Below are positions 36,734 through 48,129 of a stretch of DNA of 64,000 nt, one piece after another. Position 1 is the first letter of the stretch; each line of letters begins with the position of its first letter. The position numbers and the translations under genes were made by a program. Source of the stretch: Phaseolus vulgaris (Eukaryota; Streptophyta; Magnoliopsida; Fabales; Fabaceae). The DNA lies in assembly GCF_000499845.2 (NCBI RefSeq), contig NC_023757.2, forward strand, positions 41,333,798 to 41,397,797. The letters are read 5' to 3'. The notes beneath the pieces are model-generated. The model was given only the letters and a program-made list of their open reading frames with translations. It was not told the origin of the DNA and searched no databases.

Positions 36734-38047
36734 TTTAAACCTCAAAAAAAGTCTTTCAAAACCCCTGTTAAATACCATGAGTTTAAGAACCTCCGTAATC
36801 ATGAGTTTCAAAATCTCCGTAAAATACCATGAGTTTAAAACCTTCGTAAAATATCACGAGTTTCAAAATTTCTATAAAAGACCTGCCGTTTGAAATAACC
36901 TTCAACTCCATTTTCTATTATCTCTAACGATCATCTTGATTTCTCTCTTCCACCATATACACATTGTTCTCCGACACAGGCTCAATGGCCGCCAACGACA
37001 GTCCTAGCAGGAAATCACAATTCAGCCACATTTATGTTTATTATATCTAAAAGAGAAGAAACACTAGATAAAACATTATCTTCTTCTTACTCCAATATTG
37101 CTTCTTCCATCACCGACTACCCCAACTTTATATATCCTAAATAATTGTATTATCTGTCAGATGTGGGCTTCAAAGCCATGTGTGTTCTTAGATATGAGGG
37201 CTTCAAAGATTGCAAGAACAAATTGCGAGAAGAAATTAATTTTATTACTTTTTAATTTCACAGTGAATTAATTATTGGATGCATTTAAAATAAGAGTCTT
37301 AATTTAAAATATTTCAAAATTATGAGAATTAAATTTTAACAATTATAACTAAAACTATGCACATAAAATATACGTACATCAAAAGCTAAAATAACATAAG
37401 TCAGGTTTTTTGAAGTATGAGCTTGTAACGAAAAAAACTAGGAATTTTATAAATCAACTACCATCAATCATAAGAAATATGCAAATCATAAGAAATATAC
37501 AAAACACTGTTGAAATATTTATTATTCAAGATTAGTTGTTGAAATAATTATGATCCAAGGTTATTTTGCTTTTAAAATAAGTTTTTGAAACCTTAGAAAA
37601 CATATTTGTAATGTAAAGTTACACTTTCAATTTAGAGAATTCAGTTATAAAATATATAAAATATATTAAAACTACATAGTTTTAAATTATTTATTTATAA
37701 ATAGATTTAATTATATTTATTTATTGAAGTTTAAAAAATTTAGAGTGTTTTATTGAGGTTCTACACTAAATCTTTGAAATTTAACAAAGGTTAACAAAAC
37801 CTCTGTTATTTTACTGAGGTTTTATAAACCTTTAGAATTTAATGAAGGTTAAAAAAACCTCCGTAATTTTGTCGATATTTTAAAATTAATCTTTGAAATT
37901 AAACAAATGTTAAATAAACTTCTGTTATTTTAATGAAATTTTAGAATAATCTTTGAAACTTAACGAAGATTAAAAAATTCTCTGTTAATTAAATTAATTC
38001 CTAAGATTATATTAACCTTCGCTAAATATCCCATTTTTTTTGTAGTG
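36734..38047. mobile_element. Partial CACTA-type element with subterminal repeats
   Basis: The right end is ttttttttgtagtg (38034-38047), the inverse of CACTACAAAAAAAA. Inward from it, about 37733-38030 holds repeated phrases 'gaggtt', 'aaacctccgttaatttt' and 'aatgaaggttaa' in both orientations. About 36734-36895 holds related repeats ('ccatgagtttaaaaacctcc gtaa'-like, at least four copies). Dense subterminal repeats flanking unrelated DNA are typical of CACTA elements. The left CACTA terminus was not found, so it is truncated or changed. The middle has 'atggccgccaacgacagtcc' at 36985, GC-richer than its surroundings and possibly captured host DNA. Confidence 0.55.
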
Positions 38048-41000
38048 AATGAAATATTCATCTATTATATTATTAATGACTTCCCTTTCTTTTAATATCC
38101 ATCTATTTCGTTGATCACCTATTTTAATTATTTGGATTTTTTTACGATGAAGCTTATTATTTTAATAATACTTTTATTTATAAAACTTAAATTTGAGAGA
38201 TTACTAAAATTATTTGAATTTAGTTGTATTTAAAAAGCATAATGTTAATAAATTTGAACATTTAAGCTTCTTTATACTATTTAAAAATTGTGAAAATATT
38301 TGTTTACATAAAATTTATATAAAATTTATTTTCATTTAATTAAAATTATAAATTAAATTTTTATTTTAAAATATATTTAGAACATTTTAAATATAGAATT
38401 ATAAATCTAAGATCTGAGTTTTATAAAATTTTCTATTAAAGTATGATCATATACAATAAAGTTAAATCTAGAATCTTAATAGAAATACAAAAAATATTTT
38501 TTTATTAAAAGCCACTTTTGTGTAAGAAAATATTAAATATTTTTAAATTAAAGTGTAAATAATATATTATTAAATAGGATGTTATAAGATCTTTGTGGAT
38601 TGGAGGAAAAAGTAGACCTATGTCTTAAAAATGAGGAAACTAAACCTATAAAGAGATAAATTAAGGCTGTGTTAATTTTTGCATTGGAAATTAACTTATA
38701 ATGTTAGCTTCATTTAGAAGTTATTAAAATTAAAGTAGTTTAAAAACAAATCATTGGTACAGACAGAGATTAGCCGAATCTCATAAATAAGTAGTTGAAA
38801 GTAAATACTTCATTAATGTGCGATGAAAAAAAAATACTTCATTAGTAATTATCCTTTTTTCCAAATTTTAATAAGAAATTGAAATAAATTAAATTAATTT
38901 TTAAATGAATAATGTTTTTTTTTTTCGTAATAAGATGAACTGGTCAATAGGTTTTTCTTTCTAAACACTTAGTAAATAAAATGTTTCCGAGAATTTACAT
39001 GTTAAATGTTTGAATACAGTTATGAAAATAAATTTAAAACAATTTATAGAAGTTATACATCATTTTCATAAATTTAAATAATTAATTTTCATAAAATAAT
39101 CTTTCAAATCTTTTATATTAAATATTTAACATAAAATTACGACAAAATAGGTGTTACATTGTACTTGTAATTGACGTTATTATTTTTAATTTTGAATCTC
39201 TTTTATTATGTATTTGAAATTTTGAATTTGAAATTGTATATCAAGAAGAAATTAATGTAATTATAGTATTATTTTTTTCTAAAACAATATTTTTTATCAA
39301 TTGTGTTTACAATTAATATAGAAAAGGAGACTTTCAAGAACAAATGCTGTAGAAATTCCAAAACCAATTAAAAAAACCCAGTATTTGTTAGACTGATTTT
39401 ATTTGCTAAACCAATAAAAAAATAACTAATATTTTGAAAAAAATAACTCATATTTTGAAAAAAAATACACTATTGCATAAAAGGTAAACTATAATCTGAA
39501 ATAAAGCAAAACCAACATTTTTATATCAACAAATTTTCATCTATCAGTCAATGTTAATATTTATTTCGCACCTATAAAGCTATAGTAGATTCAACAATAA
39601 AAAAACATTTAAACACAACCAAAAGAATTTTTTCTTCACCTCACTAAATTTCAGTGTTTAGTGCAATATACTGTATACACATAAACAAAGAAGCTTATGG
39701 ACCCCGCCTAAACTCAAAATAATAATCAGTTATTTTTTTTTATCAGCACGAAATAATAAATATGGTTTATTTGAAGAGTTAACTAACCCTAATACATAAC
39801 CTATTACATAACGTAGAAAAAACATTCGATATAAAATTAATGTAAAACCAGCAAGGGTATTTTGGCATTTTGTAGATGATTACAAATTGATTTGAGTTGT
39901 TTAGGGTATTATTTTCAAAAGAGAAACATATTGGAAATGCTGTCAAACATTTAATATAATCTAGTTAATTAGATTGAATTTTTTTTTATTTGGTACTCAT
40001 AAGTTTATAGTATGAATTTTAAATATATTTTCTGAATATTTAAAATCACTTAACAAGTAGATAATAAACAGTTAACATATTGCTAATTTAATATTTTTTT
40101 ACTTTTCATTATATGTCTCCAGGCATACATAAACATTAGACTGTATTTTAAAAGGCAGGGATAATGATGATTAAATTAAAGAATGTTTCAACGTGTGCAT
40201 ATGTAATTGGTATAGATTTTGTTCTTTTTAGTAGAAAAAGACAACAACAAAAAACTAAAAGAGCAGTAGAGTAATGTCTATAAAGTATTAAATGAAAATC
40301 ATTCAATAAATAAAAAGAACTCTAATGCATTAAAAATATTAATTCTCTCGATTAATTATTTTATGCTAATTTGGAGAAAATTTAAATAAATATTATAAAT
40401 ATTTGTTGTGTTTATTTTCAGCGAGAAACTAACATTTAAGTTTAGTTATTTAGATAAAACAGCGACTAATTATAATTAATGAGAAAATACAATATATGAT
40501 TAAATATTGAAGTCATGTTCTTTATTCTTGAAAGATGTAGTCCTTAAAGCGTAATCTCCACTAAATTCATTATCCAAGATTCCATCTATTTTCGGGTGAA
40601 TGAGAAAAGGTTAACAAGAAGATGACAAAGGAGCGTAATTGGCTTAAGAAATGATTGTACTAAGTTTTGAACATGGTGGATCGCTTTATCTTCTCTTCAT
40701 TTTATTGTCCCTTCCTTGCAAGATTAAGCCTTGTAAACAACAAAGGAAGAAGATTTGGAAGAGCAAAAGATGGAGAAGAGAACAATTGAGTAATATTCCA
40801 AGAACAGAAGTCCACAAGTTCAATATTTTCTTTCACAAGAATCAATGTCTATTGTATCAGCAATCAACACTTAATTGCAAGCACCAAAGGAAGCAAGATA
40901 GAAGAAGAAAAGGTGAATTGAATCAGGTAATTTGATACACAAAGTCTTCGATATATATATATTATATATATTGTGTTTCTCTATTTTTTTTTTGGTTTCT

Positions 41001-41088
41001 GATTGTGGGTGGTAGGAATGGAGGGGGAGAATAAGAAAGAGGGTATTGAACTCACTCACGAATCACAGAGCGAGAAGGTTGGTCTGGT
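38048..41088. other. Intergenic and 3' flank of the MIF gene
   Basis: AT-rich. It contains a tiny retroposon-like insertion at 38819-38832 and a poly(T) motif 'tttttttttatcagcac' at 39732-39748. A 94-codon open frame at 40651-40935 is Lys/Arg/Gln-rich with no recognised motif; it lies opposite the likely MIF 3' region and is not called a gene. Confidence 0.5.
38804..38847 (+). mobile_element. Micro-insertion with A-tail flanked by 15-bp direct repeats
   Basis: The 15-mer aaatacttcattaat (38804-38818) recurs as aaatacttcattagt (38833-38847), differing at one base. Between them is only 'gtgcgatgaaaaaa', which resembles the LINE tail TTGCTGATAAAAAA seen at two other sites. This is read as an extremely truncated retroposon. 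Confidence 0.55.
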
Positions 41089-41325
41089 TCAGTTTACGCC
41101 GAGCAGTACTTCCTTCTTGTGAAAGTTCCTGTGGCAGCCGCAAGCCGCACACGTAAGCGCCGCACTCGTTCCCTCACCGGCGCTAGCCATGAATTCCCTG
41201 CAACCATCCACTGCGTAGCCTCCCGTGTTGGCGGCATGATTCTTCTGGCACTCCCCGTATCGAATATTCCCCACCGCAGAAGACGTGGCGTAATCTCTCT
41301 TGACGACCACCTGTCTCTTTTTCAT
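41089..41325 (-). CDS. MIF: Mini zinc finger protein (MIF, ZF-HD type zinc finger without homeodomain)
   Basis: An intronless 78-residue protein starting [16 protein letters not shown]. It is almost entirely a ZF-HD zinc finger: '[20 protein letters not shown]' (21-40), '[17 protein letters not shown]' and '[16 protein letters not shown]' (58-73). The ligand residues Cys26, His30, Asp40/Cys42, Cys59, Cys62, Cys64/His65 and His69 are all present. There is no homeodomain, and the length matches MIF1-3 (about 75-100). MIFs are plant regulators that bind ZF-HD homeodomain proteins and block their DNA binding, affecting hormone response and meristem or flower termination. The sequence around it is GC-richer than the intergenic DNA. 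The MIF2-type (IMA) assignment is plausible but not shown. Confidence 0.93.
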   Translation of the reverse strand: MKKRQVVVKRDYATSSAVGNIRYGECQKNHAANTGGYAVDGCREFMASAGEGTSAALTCAACGCHRNFHKKEVLLGVN

Positions 41326-41403
41326 CTTCGCAAAACCCTAACCGCCGCTCGATTGCGAACACCAGACAACAGAAAAGAGTCTTGGATGGACAGATGGATC
41401 CTT

Positions 41404-41420
41404 TCAGTTCATGATTTCAT
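41404..41420 (-). promoter_or_regulatory. Two overlapping minimal upstream ORFs ahead of MIF
   Basis: On the minus strand, ATGAAATCATGA (41409-41420, Met-Lys-Ser-stop) overlaps ATGAACTGA (41404-41412, Met-Asn-stop). They lie about 80-95 nt before the MIF start, inside the leader implied by the TATA-like run at 41456-41476. They would act only if transcription starts upstream of 41420. Confidence 0.45.
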
Positions 41421-41455
41421 CCAAAAGCAAGCAGAAGAAGATGTAGAGAGAGATG

Positions 41456-41476
41456 TATATATAATATAATATAATA
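41456..41476 (-). promoter_or_regulatory. TATA-like run upstream of MIF
   Basis: 'atataatataatataata' on the plus strand gives TATATTATATTATAT on the minus strand, 130-150 bp before the MIF start codon, followed downstream by a CT-rich initiator-like 'catctctctctacatc'. Confidence 0.45.
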
Positions 41477-43250
41477 TAGCGGTAGCTGTGTCTATATACA
41501 ATTAATATATAGTTGGCGAGTAACCCTAACCCTAGCATGTAGATTTATAAATAGCTGGGCAGTAGGGGCGAGGAGGAGGCAGTAGGTAGGATGAAGAGAT
41601 GGAAAATGTAAGATAATTCATGAGGAATTGAGGAGAAGGTTTTTGGTGGTGTAAATAAAATGAATTTTGAAGAGGGGTATGTATAAGGACAGGCAGAAAA
41701 GGAGTAGTAGTAAGAGTAGTTAGTGAGGAAAGCATTAATGATTATTGGTACATGAGCCAATGAAGGAATAACACATGATGAAGAGGGAGCGGTGGTTGTT
41801 TTAATTGGCTAGAACGCAAGAGAAGGGCTCAATTGTGTGTGTTTATTGCACGAAGATCACCTGTTTGTTTTGGAGGTATATATAATAAGTAACGGCAAGT
41901 CTTAGTACAGCTAGGTGGCGCCCTCTGATTCAGAAGAGGACAAAACTTAAAATGGGAGCTCAAGAAGGGAATGCTTGTCCTCACTCTAGCCATACAACCC
42001 TGGACTTGTCTTCCACAATTGATAGCTCACCTATCTCTCTTCCAAAACTAGAAAAAATATGAAATCTGCAACAAAACAATACATTTTAGCTACCTAACTG
42101 TATATATATACATGGCAAAACTTGGCACCCATCATCATAGCATGAGATGAGAGTAAATTGGTTTTGCCCCAAACCTCAAAGATTAAACTACCTAAGTAGA
42201 CTCAGCCGTTAATTTTATATCTGCAGTGGGTCCAATTTGATACTCAAAAGGCAGATTGCTGGCCCTTGCTACTGTGACAACAACTCTTGTAAGATTCTAA
42301 TAATTATAAGACCATTCCCCCACTCTCTAATATATGAAGTGTGGACCCTTATCTTCTCTCCTTTGGATCAAATCATGGACAACGTCATAATTTTTCTGAA
42401 TTTCACTTTTATATGCTCTCCAACAATAGCTATCTGCCATCATCAAAGCTATTCGCTAAAACAATTTCTTTCATTTTTGTGTCGTTCTTATTATTTATTA
42501 ATTTAACCAGAAAAGATAGGATGATTGAACATGTCCTCTGACATGTGTATATTTTTAGTTTTCACTGCATGGCTTTGCAAATATAGGAGGAACTAAAATA
42601 CGTACAAATTAGAAGAAGGGAAAGAAAACAGAAGTGACCAACCGGCCGCTTCCACAAGATCTGCGTATTCAGGATTTTGAAATATTCTTATTGTGCTAGG
42701 ACTGGATGGAGAAGAATACGAAACCATAGACATGTTTGATGTTGAAAGGCATGGATTCTTCAATTAATCCATGAGTATAATACATGTTCAAGTAGGCATG
42801 AGGAGCCTCCACCAACACCATCTCAAAGTAAAGAACTAGAAAGGACAAGCCCACAATGGGTCAGTAACATGTGCACATTTGAGAAGATGACAAAGGACAA
42901 GGACTCGTGCTTGTCAATCAGACATCGACGTAACTCGTTTACATTAATTAGACTATTACAATTCAAAAATACACCCAATCACCAATTCAAAATTCTTCTC
43001 AATTTCGCTTATCTCTTTCAAAAATAACCCTAATTAATCATACATTTCAACTATAAAGTTTGTTTCATTTCAGTAGATGCCATGGTTGGTTGATTAAAAG
43101 TAAAAACTTGTATGAAGAAAGCTTCATCCATATTGTGTTTATGCTTATGAGTAAAGTAGTATTATATAAATATATATGGGGAAAGGAAAGGAAAGGAAAG
43201 GAAAGGGAAAGGGTTTTGAAGACAATGGCATAAGTTTGCCAGCGTTGAGA
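41477..43250. other. Upstream region of MIF, no other gene recognised
   Basis: Mixed composition. A G/A-rich stretch lies at 41560-41760, possibly promoter DNA of MIF, and a (GGAAA)n repeat at 43179-43213. Confidence 0.5.
43179..43213. repeat. (GGAAA)n pentanucleotide repeat
   Basis: Repeated GGAAA units from 43179 to about 43200, followed by 'gaaagggaaaggg'. Confidence 0.9.
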
Positions 43251-43283
43251 TGTGAATTGTGTATGGCTTTCTAGTAGCAGAAT

Positions 43284-43530
43284 TTATGAAGGCGTTGAAA
43301 CAATGTGCTGTGATGCCTGGCTGTATAGTAATCTGTCCTTTTGGCTAACGTCAAGCACTGATAGAAGTGTGTGTGGCTGTTTAGTTCCATTGAAGACTAT
43401 GCGTGTAGGGGGCACTACTCCCATATTCTTCTCACTCACACATGAACCATTACCCATATCTTCATGTCCTGCAGAAGCCAAAATTTCGTTATCCTTCGGA
43501 GAAACCATTCTAGTACCTACCAAATGTCAA
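43284..43530 (-). pseudogene. Unrecognised exon-like segment
   Basis: The minus strand has a 79-codon open frame (MVGTRMVSPKDNEILASAGH...) with balanced, protein-like composition in an AT-rich area, preceded by an acceptor-like 'tttggtag|gtac'. The plus strand is also open for 132 codons (43252-43650). No motif is recognised on either strand. It could be an isolated exon, a captured gene fragment or chance. Confidence 0.2.
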
Positions 43531-43650
43531 CCAGGTCCATATATAATTATATGTACCCTCGTTCACAGAAAATTCTTAATGCATTGCTTACGCTGTTTAA
43601 TTAACTTCATTGAAATTAAAGATCATACAAATTTGCCAATTTGCCTCTAA

Positions 43651-44876
43651 TTTACAAAATCTTCTTTTTTTATAGCGATAAAGGGTTGTTATTTCGATGC
43701 CAAATTCAAATCTGTAGTATGGCTAAATTTTACAATTAATGATAGAAAAGCACTTGACTCACGTGTGCTAATGCAATACAAGACTCTTATCAGTGTTTGT
43801 TTGGTGCTGCCTTAGCCACACACAAACATTCGTTTGGAAACATTCAATGGCATGTTACTATTTCAGAACACATTTGGAAATAACAACTTTTGGCCTTATG
43901 AGGTTAAATTTGATTGTGCTGCGTAATTTGCAAAACACTACTTTTTTTTTATAAAACCAAATTTAAAGTAGAAAAGTACTTTGCTGTTAAAAGTGAAATT
44001 TCTAAAACTAAGTTTACAAGTCTAATTACCACACAGTATTTATTTAGCTTTTGACCTGTATTTTTTCATGATGTTAATTACATTATTGAAGAGATTACGT
44101 ATTAATATGTTATAGAACGACATGTTAAATGTCAAAATCATTACTCGACATAGATTACCTATATTGCTTGTATAGTGATTTTAACCGGTTTTATTATTAT
44201 TATTATAGAGTATTTTGAAGCATTATTAAGAAAACCTTTTTTCCATAATAATGTAATGAATTACTTTTTAAAAATTCTTGTGATGATGGGTAGACTTGTA
44301 TAGGAGAAAATATTATTAATTTCTGTAAGAGTATATTTGTTACATATATCTATATGTATTATTGTGTTGGTTTAGTAACGGTATATAATCTCAGGGAAAG
44401 AGTCCAGAAGCTCCGTTTGATTTATTTTTTTGTTAGTGATCCTTTTCACTTGAGCATATTATTTAGCTGGAGAGATTAAGATATGTGATAAAGAAAGAGA
44501 TTGGTGGTCACTTTAATGTTAATTGACATTTAGATAGCGAAAGAAAGAAAAGTATTTTCTTTATATAAATTACAAATGTTTTCTATGAAAAACAATAGTA
44601 TTCAAGATAGATAAGATCACTATAAAGGAAATTATAAATATAATAATTAATAATGAAATTATAAAAGTATGAGATTAAAAAAAAGTATCACGTTATGAAA
44701 ACAGGAATGAGTTAATAGAAAAACTGAAAATATATATCATAAAGATTTATATTAATTTATATGTAATAATTTATAATTAAATAAGAATAGAAATTAAATT
44801 TATATTATGGACACTTTAATTAAAATTGAATCGGCTGAATAATGAGTTAAGCTTGATGTTATGCTGGAATTCAAAA
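43651..44876. other. Intergenic, AT-rich, no gene recognised
   Basis: No coding signal or clear repeat. Confidence 0.5.
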
Positions 44877-44884
44877 CTTTAGTT

Positions 44885-45647
44885 TAGGGTGGTAATGCGG
44901 GATAGTCCGTCGCGTGTAATGAATGTAGACTCATTTTCTAGTTCGTCCCGTATAAGAGGTAACCTGCGGATCTGTGGACAAACTCGTATAAAAAAATTAA
45001 AATTTTATTAATTATAAAAAAATCTATTTCTGTTGCTTTAAAATTATAATTTTATTTATGTTTCAATTCATTCAATTAAGATAAAAATATAAAGGAATTC
45101 AAATATGAGGATTGTTACTAGGTTTCATTACAAATAATTAAAGTCTTGTTTTATATTTATTTTTTCTCTATATGTATGTAAATGTATCAAAGTATCTTAT
45201 CAAAGTTTTTCTACAAAATATTTTAATAAAGATGACAAATTTTGTAACGAGTATCTTATTGAAATATCTTCTTTATATTATTTTTTTATTAATGAATTTT
45301 AAATATATAAGACTTTTTACTTAAAACTAAATCCAATACACTCTTAATATTAACTTATTTAGATGATTAAAATAAAACATTCATTTCTTTAATACATTAA
45401 ATCCATTTTTTTAAAAATAAAATAAAGATCACATTACAATAATGGGTGGGTGAGATATTATTTTATTTTTACAAAAAATTAAATTAATTAATTTTTATTT
45501 ATGCGGGCCATTGTTGACCCGCATGAACTATGAATTATGTGGAACAGATCTAAACGGGTTAGCGGGTTAGATTAGTAAACTCATATCACGTTTTTTGGTA
45601 ACAGGCTGCGAATCAACTGCATAGTTCACTCCGTATTGTCATCCCTA
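44885..45647. mobile_element. Non-autonomous hAT-like DNA transposon, 763 bp
   Basis: The left end is tagggtggtaatgcgggata and the right end read on the minus strand is tagggatgacaatacggagt, an imperfect inverted repeat of about 17 bp. The 8-mers outside are ctttagtt (44877-44884) and ctttaatt (45648-45655), an 8-bp target duplication with one change, the size made by hAT transposases. The ends are rich in CGGG/CCCG motifs, and a hairpin (atgcggg...cccgcat) lies at 45501-45524. There is no transposase frame. Confidence 0.8.
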
Positions 45648-46029
45648 CTTTAATTAGATAATCTCGTGAAATGTTACTTTGACCTAATACAGAGGCCCTT
45701 TTCTTTTGTCATGGTAGGCAATTCAAAGTTGTTCTTAAAAAAAATATTTTTACCTCAAAATATTTAAGTTAATAATTTCATTATCTGACGTAAAACAATT
45801 CTAATAAGTGAGTATTACACGAATAAAAACACTTTCATATTGCATATATAATATATTTTTAAAGAGTTTATATATAAAGACATTTCGATAATAAAATAGG
45901 TGAACATCCATATAAAAGTATACAACCCATTTAGGCATTAAGCACAATTCAGTTTAAATATTGTCTATTTCACTCTATTAAGTGTTTGATAAGAAGATTT
46001 ATGTTTTTTTTTTCTTTGGTTAAAAGAAA

Positions 46030-46560
46030 TCCTAAGGCTTATCTGGATTTCCCATATTTTGGTGACGTTAGAGTCTTGGTTTATGTTCTTGAACGGGATT
46101 GAGACGTAAAGAACTATCGGAACTACTCCTCTACTTCTTTAGTTGATCGGTCGATTTACACTTCTACTCCTCTCCAAGCAAGCTTCTCACTCTCATTCTT
46201 TAACTCTACCTCTCGGTCTTCACAAGTCCAGACTCGAATAGTACCTGCAGAAGACACTCTGACGCTCAAGTCAGATTTAGTATTCGACACTCGGTTTTAT
46301 GAGTATTGTATAATGACGTACCTATGTGTTATTTATATGATTGTGGTGGACCTTTCTTATTGGGTTGAGTCAGATTAGAGAGCTGAGCCATGTTTAGAAA
46401 TGTATTACCTAGCTCTTGATTGTTGATTAGACTCACTAATTCTACTTAAACATAATTGGTTGTGTGGTGTTGATCGGTGTAATGACCGAGTATGGAACAT
46501 GGTCTCGGTCGTGCAGACCCTACCAGTACGGTGTATGACGTTAAAGAAAGTTAAGTAAGG
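46030..46560 (+). mobile_element. LTR-retrotransposon relic, plus orientation
   Basis: The segment is GC-richer than its flanks. Near 46236-46276 it contains 'gtacctgcagaagacactct' then 'gacgctcaagtca'. The same phrase recurs in inverse orientation at 60012-60046, which points to one family of legume LTRs. Boundaries are not visible. Confidence 0.4.
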
Positions 46561-47995
46561 TGAGATTTTTTATTAAGGTATATGATTATGCTATACCAAG
46601 AAATTACGTAGAAGGATTGAAACAAATCTCATATATATAATGTAAATTCTTAGTTGATTAAAATAAACAAACTAAGTATGAATTCAAAAATTAAGTTTAC
46701 AAACTTTAATAAAGATACTCTTAATGAATATTATAATTTTTTTATCAAGAAAATTTAATTAAATTAAATGGAATATTTGAGGTCTGGTGCAACACATTAG
46801 ACAAATTCTTTCTCCCTCAGTGTATACACAAAGAGCATAGCTATATAACTTATACAAGCGAATCAACTAAAAATCACATTTTAATATAAAAAAAGAAGAA
46901 GAAGATAGAGTAGTAATTGATATGTCGCAATTGCAAAGAACTAATGATTGTCACAGGAGAATAAACAGTGAACCTGACGATGTCCTTTGCTTCTTAACAA
47001 CCGTACAATTTTCTGGAGGAAAGCTGTGTCATATTCTTTTGATAACTTTATGTGAGAAATTATCCTAAAAAATCCACACCATGACACCACATGTAAATGA
47101 ATAAATTATAATAAATTATTTCAGCATTTTAATTCTAGACATGTTTTATGACAGATGAAAGTATTATTAAAATCAGAACATTGTTTTAAATGCAAAAATT
47201 ATTTAGCACTAAGTTCCTATTGAAAATGCAGTAATGTTAGGCGAATCCCTGATCAAACTCCATGCCTGCAAATTTTTCTTACAGCGCAACCAATAATATC
47301 ACGTCAAATGAATTAAAAGTGCTGGAATTTGAGAACTGATAACTTCTGGGTATGCATGTAACCAAACACGATCATAGTTAGCAAAGGGAATGAGTCAGCT
47401 AATTGGAATTGCGAGGAACAAAGACAATGAATCCTTTGAAATATCTTCTTCAATCATAGGTCCTGATAGACGCATTATTGAACTGTAGCAATCAATAAGT
47501 ATGGTGAACCACCCGCCATATTAAAGCAACTTTCGTTCCATCAGCATCCATGTTCAAGTAAAAGTCACTTTCTCTAAGTTAGGGCGTCTCTTTCTCCATG
47601 TTAAGTTCTTAATCAAGACAAGCATAGCGTGACATACACATCATGAAATATTCAAAAAATTTAATAATATATATCATCTGCTATCGATAAACTAAGAAAT
47701 AATCGTCTACTGAGATCAGCTTCTATGAATACCATGAGCATTGTACATTTTTATTAGAGTTCGTAATTTCAGTACATTTTCTTCTTTTTTTCATAAAAAA
47801 TAAATAAAGACTCTCAATTTGCTCATTTGAAGAGATAAAATTCATTTTAGTTTCATAACTTTTGGTGACTAATTAAGATATCTTTTAAATGCTTTGAACT
47901 AGCATCACGATTAAAGGTTTCCATAAGTCAAAATTGGGTGGAATAGGGATACAAGAGAATCATCTAGAGGGATTATCTAGGATAATGAATTGCAG
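46561..47995. other. Intergenic, no gene recognised
   Basis: AT-rich with a less AT-rich part at 47200-47640. No open frame of note. Confidence 0.5.
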
Positions 47996-48049
47996 CACCA
48001 TGCAATATCCTCTTTTTTTTTATCAGCAAAGACCACCATGCAATATCCT
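47996..48049 (-). mobile_element. 22-bp LINE-tail insertion with perfect 16-bp target duplication
   Basis: The 16-mer caccatgcaatatcct is present at 47996-48011 and exactly again at 48034-48049. The 22 bp between, read on the minus strand, are GTCTTTGCTGATAAAAAAAAAG, a tail ending in poly(A). The same CTTTGCTGATAAAAA end is found at 62518-62537. This is a LINE or SINE insertion truncated to almost nothing. Confidence 0.85.
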
Positions 48050-48129
48050 GTTATGTTACTTGGATCTGTAGGTAGGAGGAAATCATAAATTGAGTAGTTT
48101 TTGGGAGCCTGTTGTCACTAAACTAAGGA

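Noticed and set aside
39716..39759. A fourth LINE-tail stub at the 'tttttttttatcagcac' motif
   Set aside because: The tail motif is present, but the flanking 'aaataataa' repeats are low complexity and do not abut the poly(T), so a target duplication is not convincing.
40651..40935. 94-codon plus-strand open frame rich in Lys, Arg and Gln
   Set aside because: Lies opposite the probable MIF 3' region and resembles no family.
41119..41469. 116-codon plus-strand open frame over MIF
   Set aside because: Antisense to the conserved zinc finger; its Arg-rich translation follows from the GC-rich MIF coding strand.
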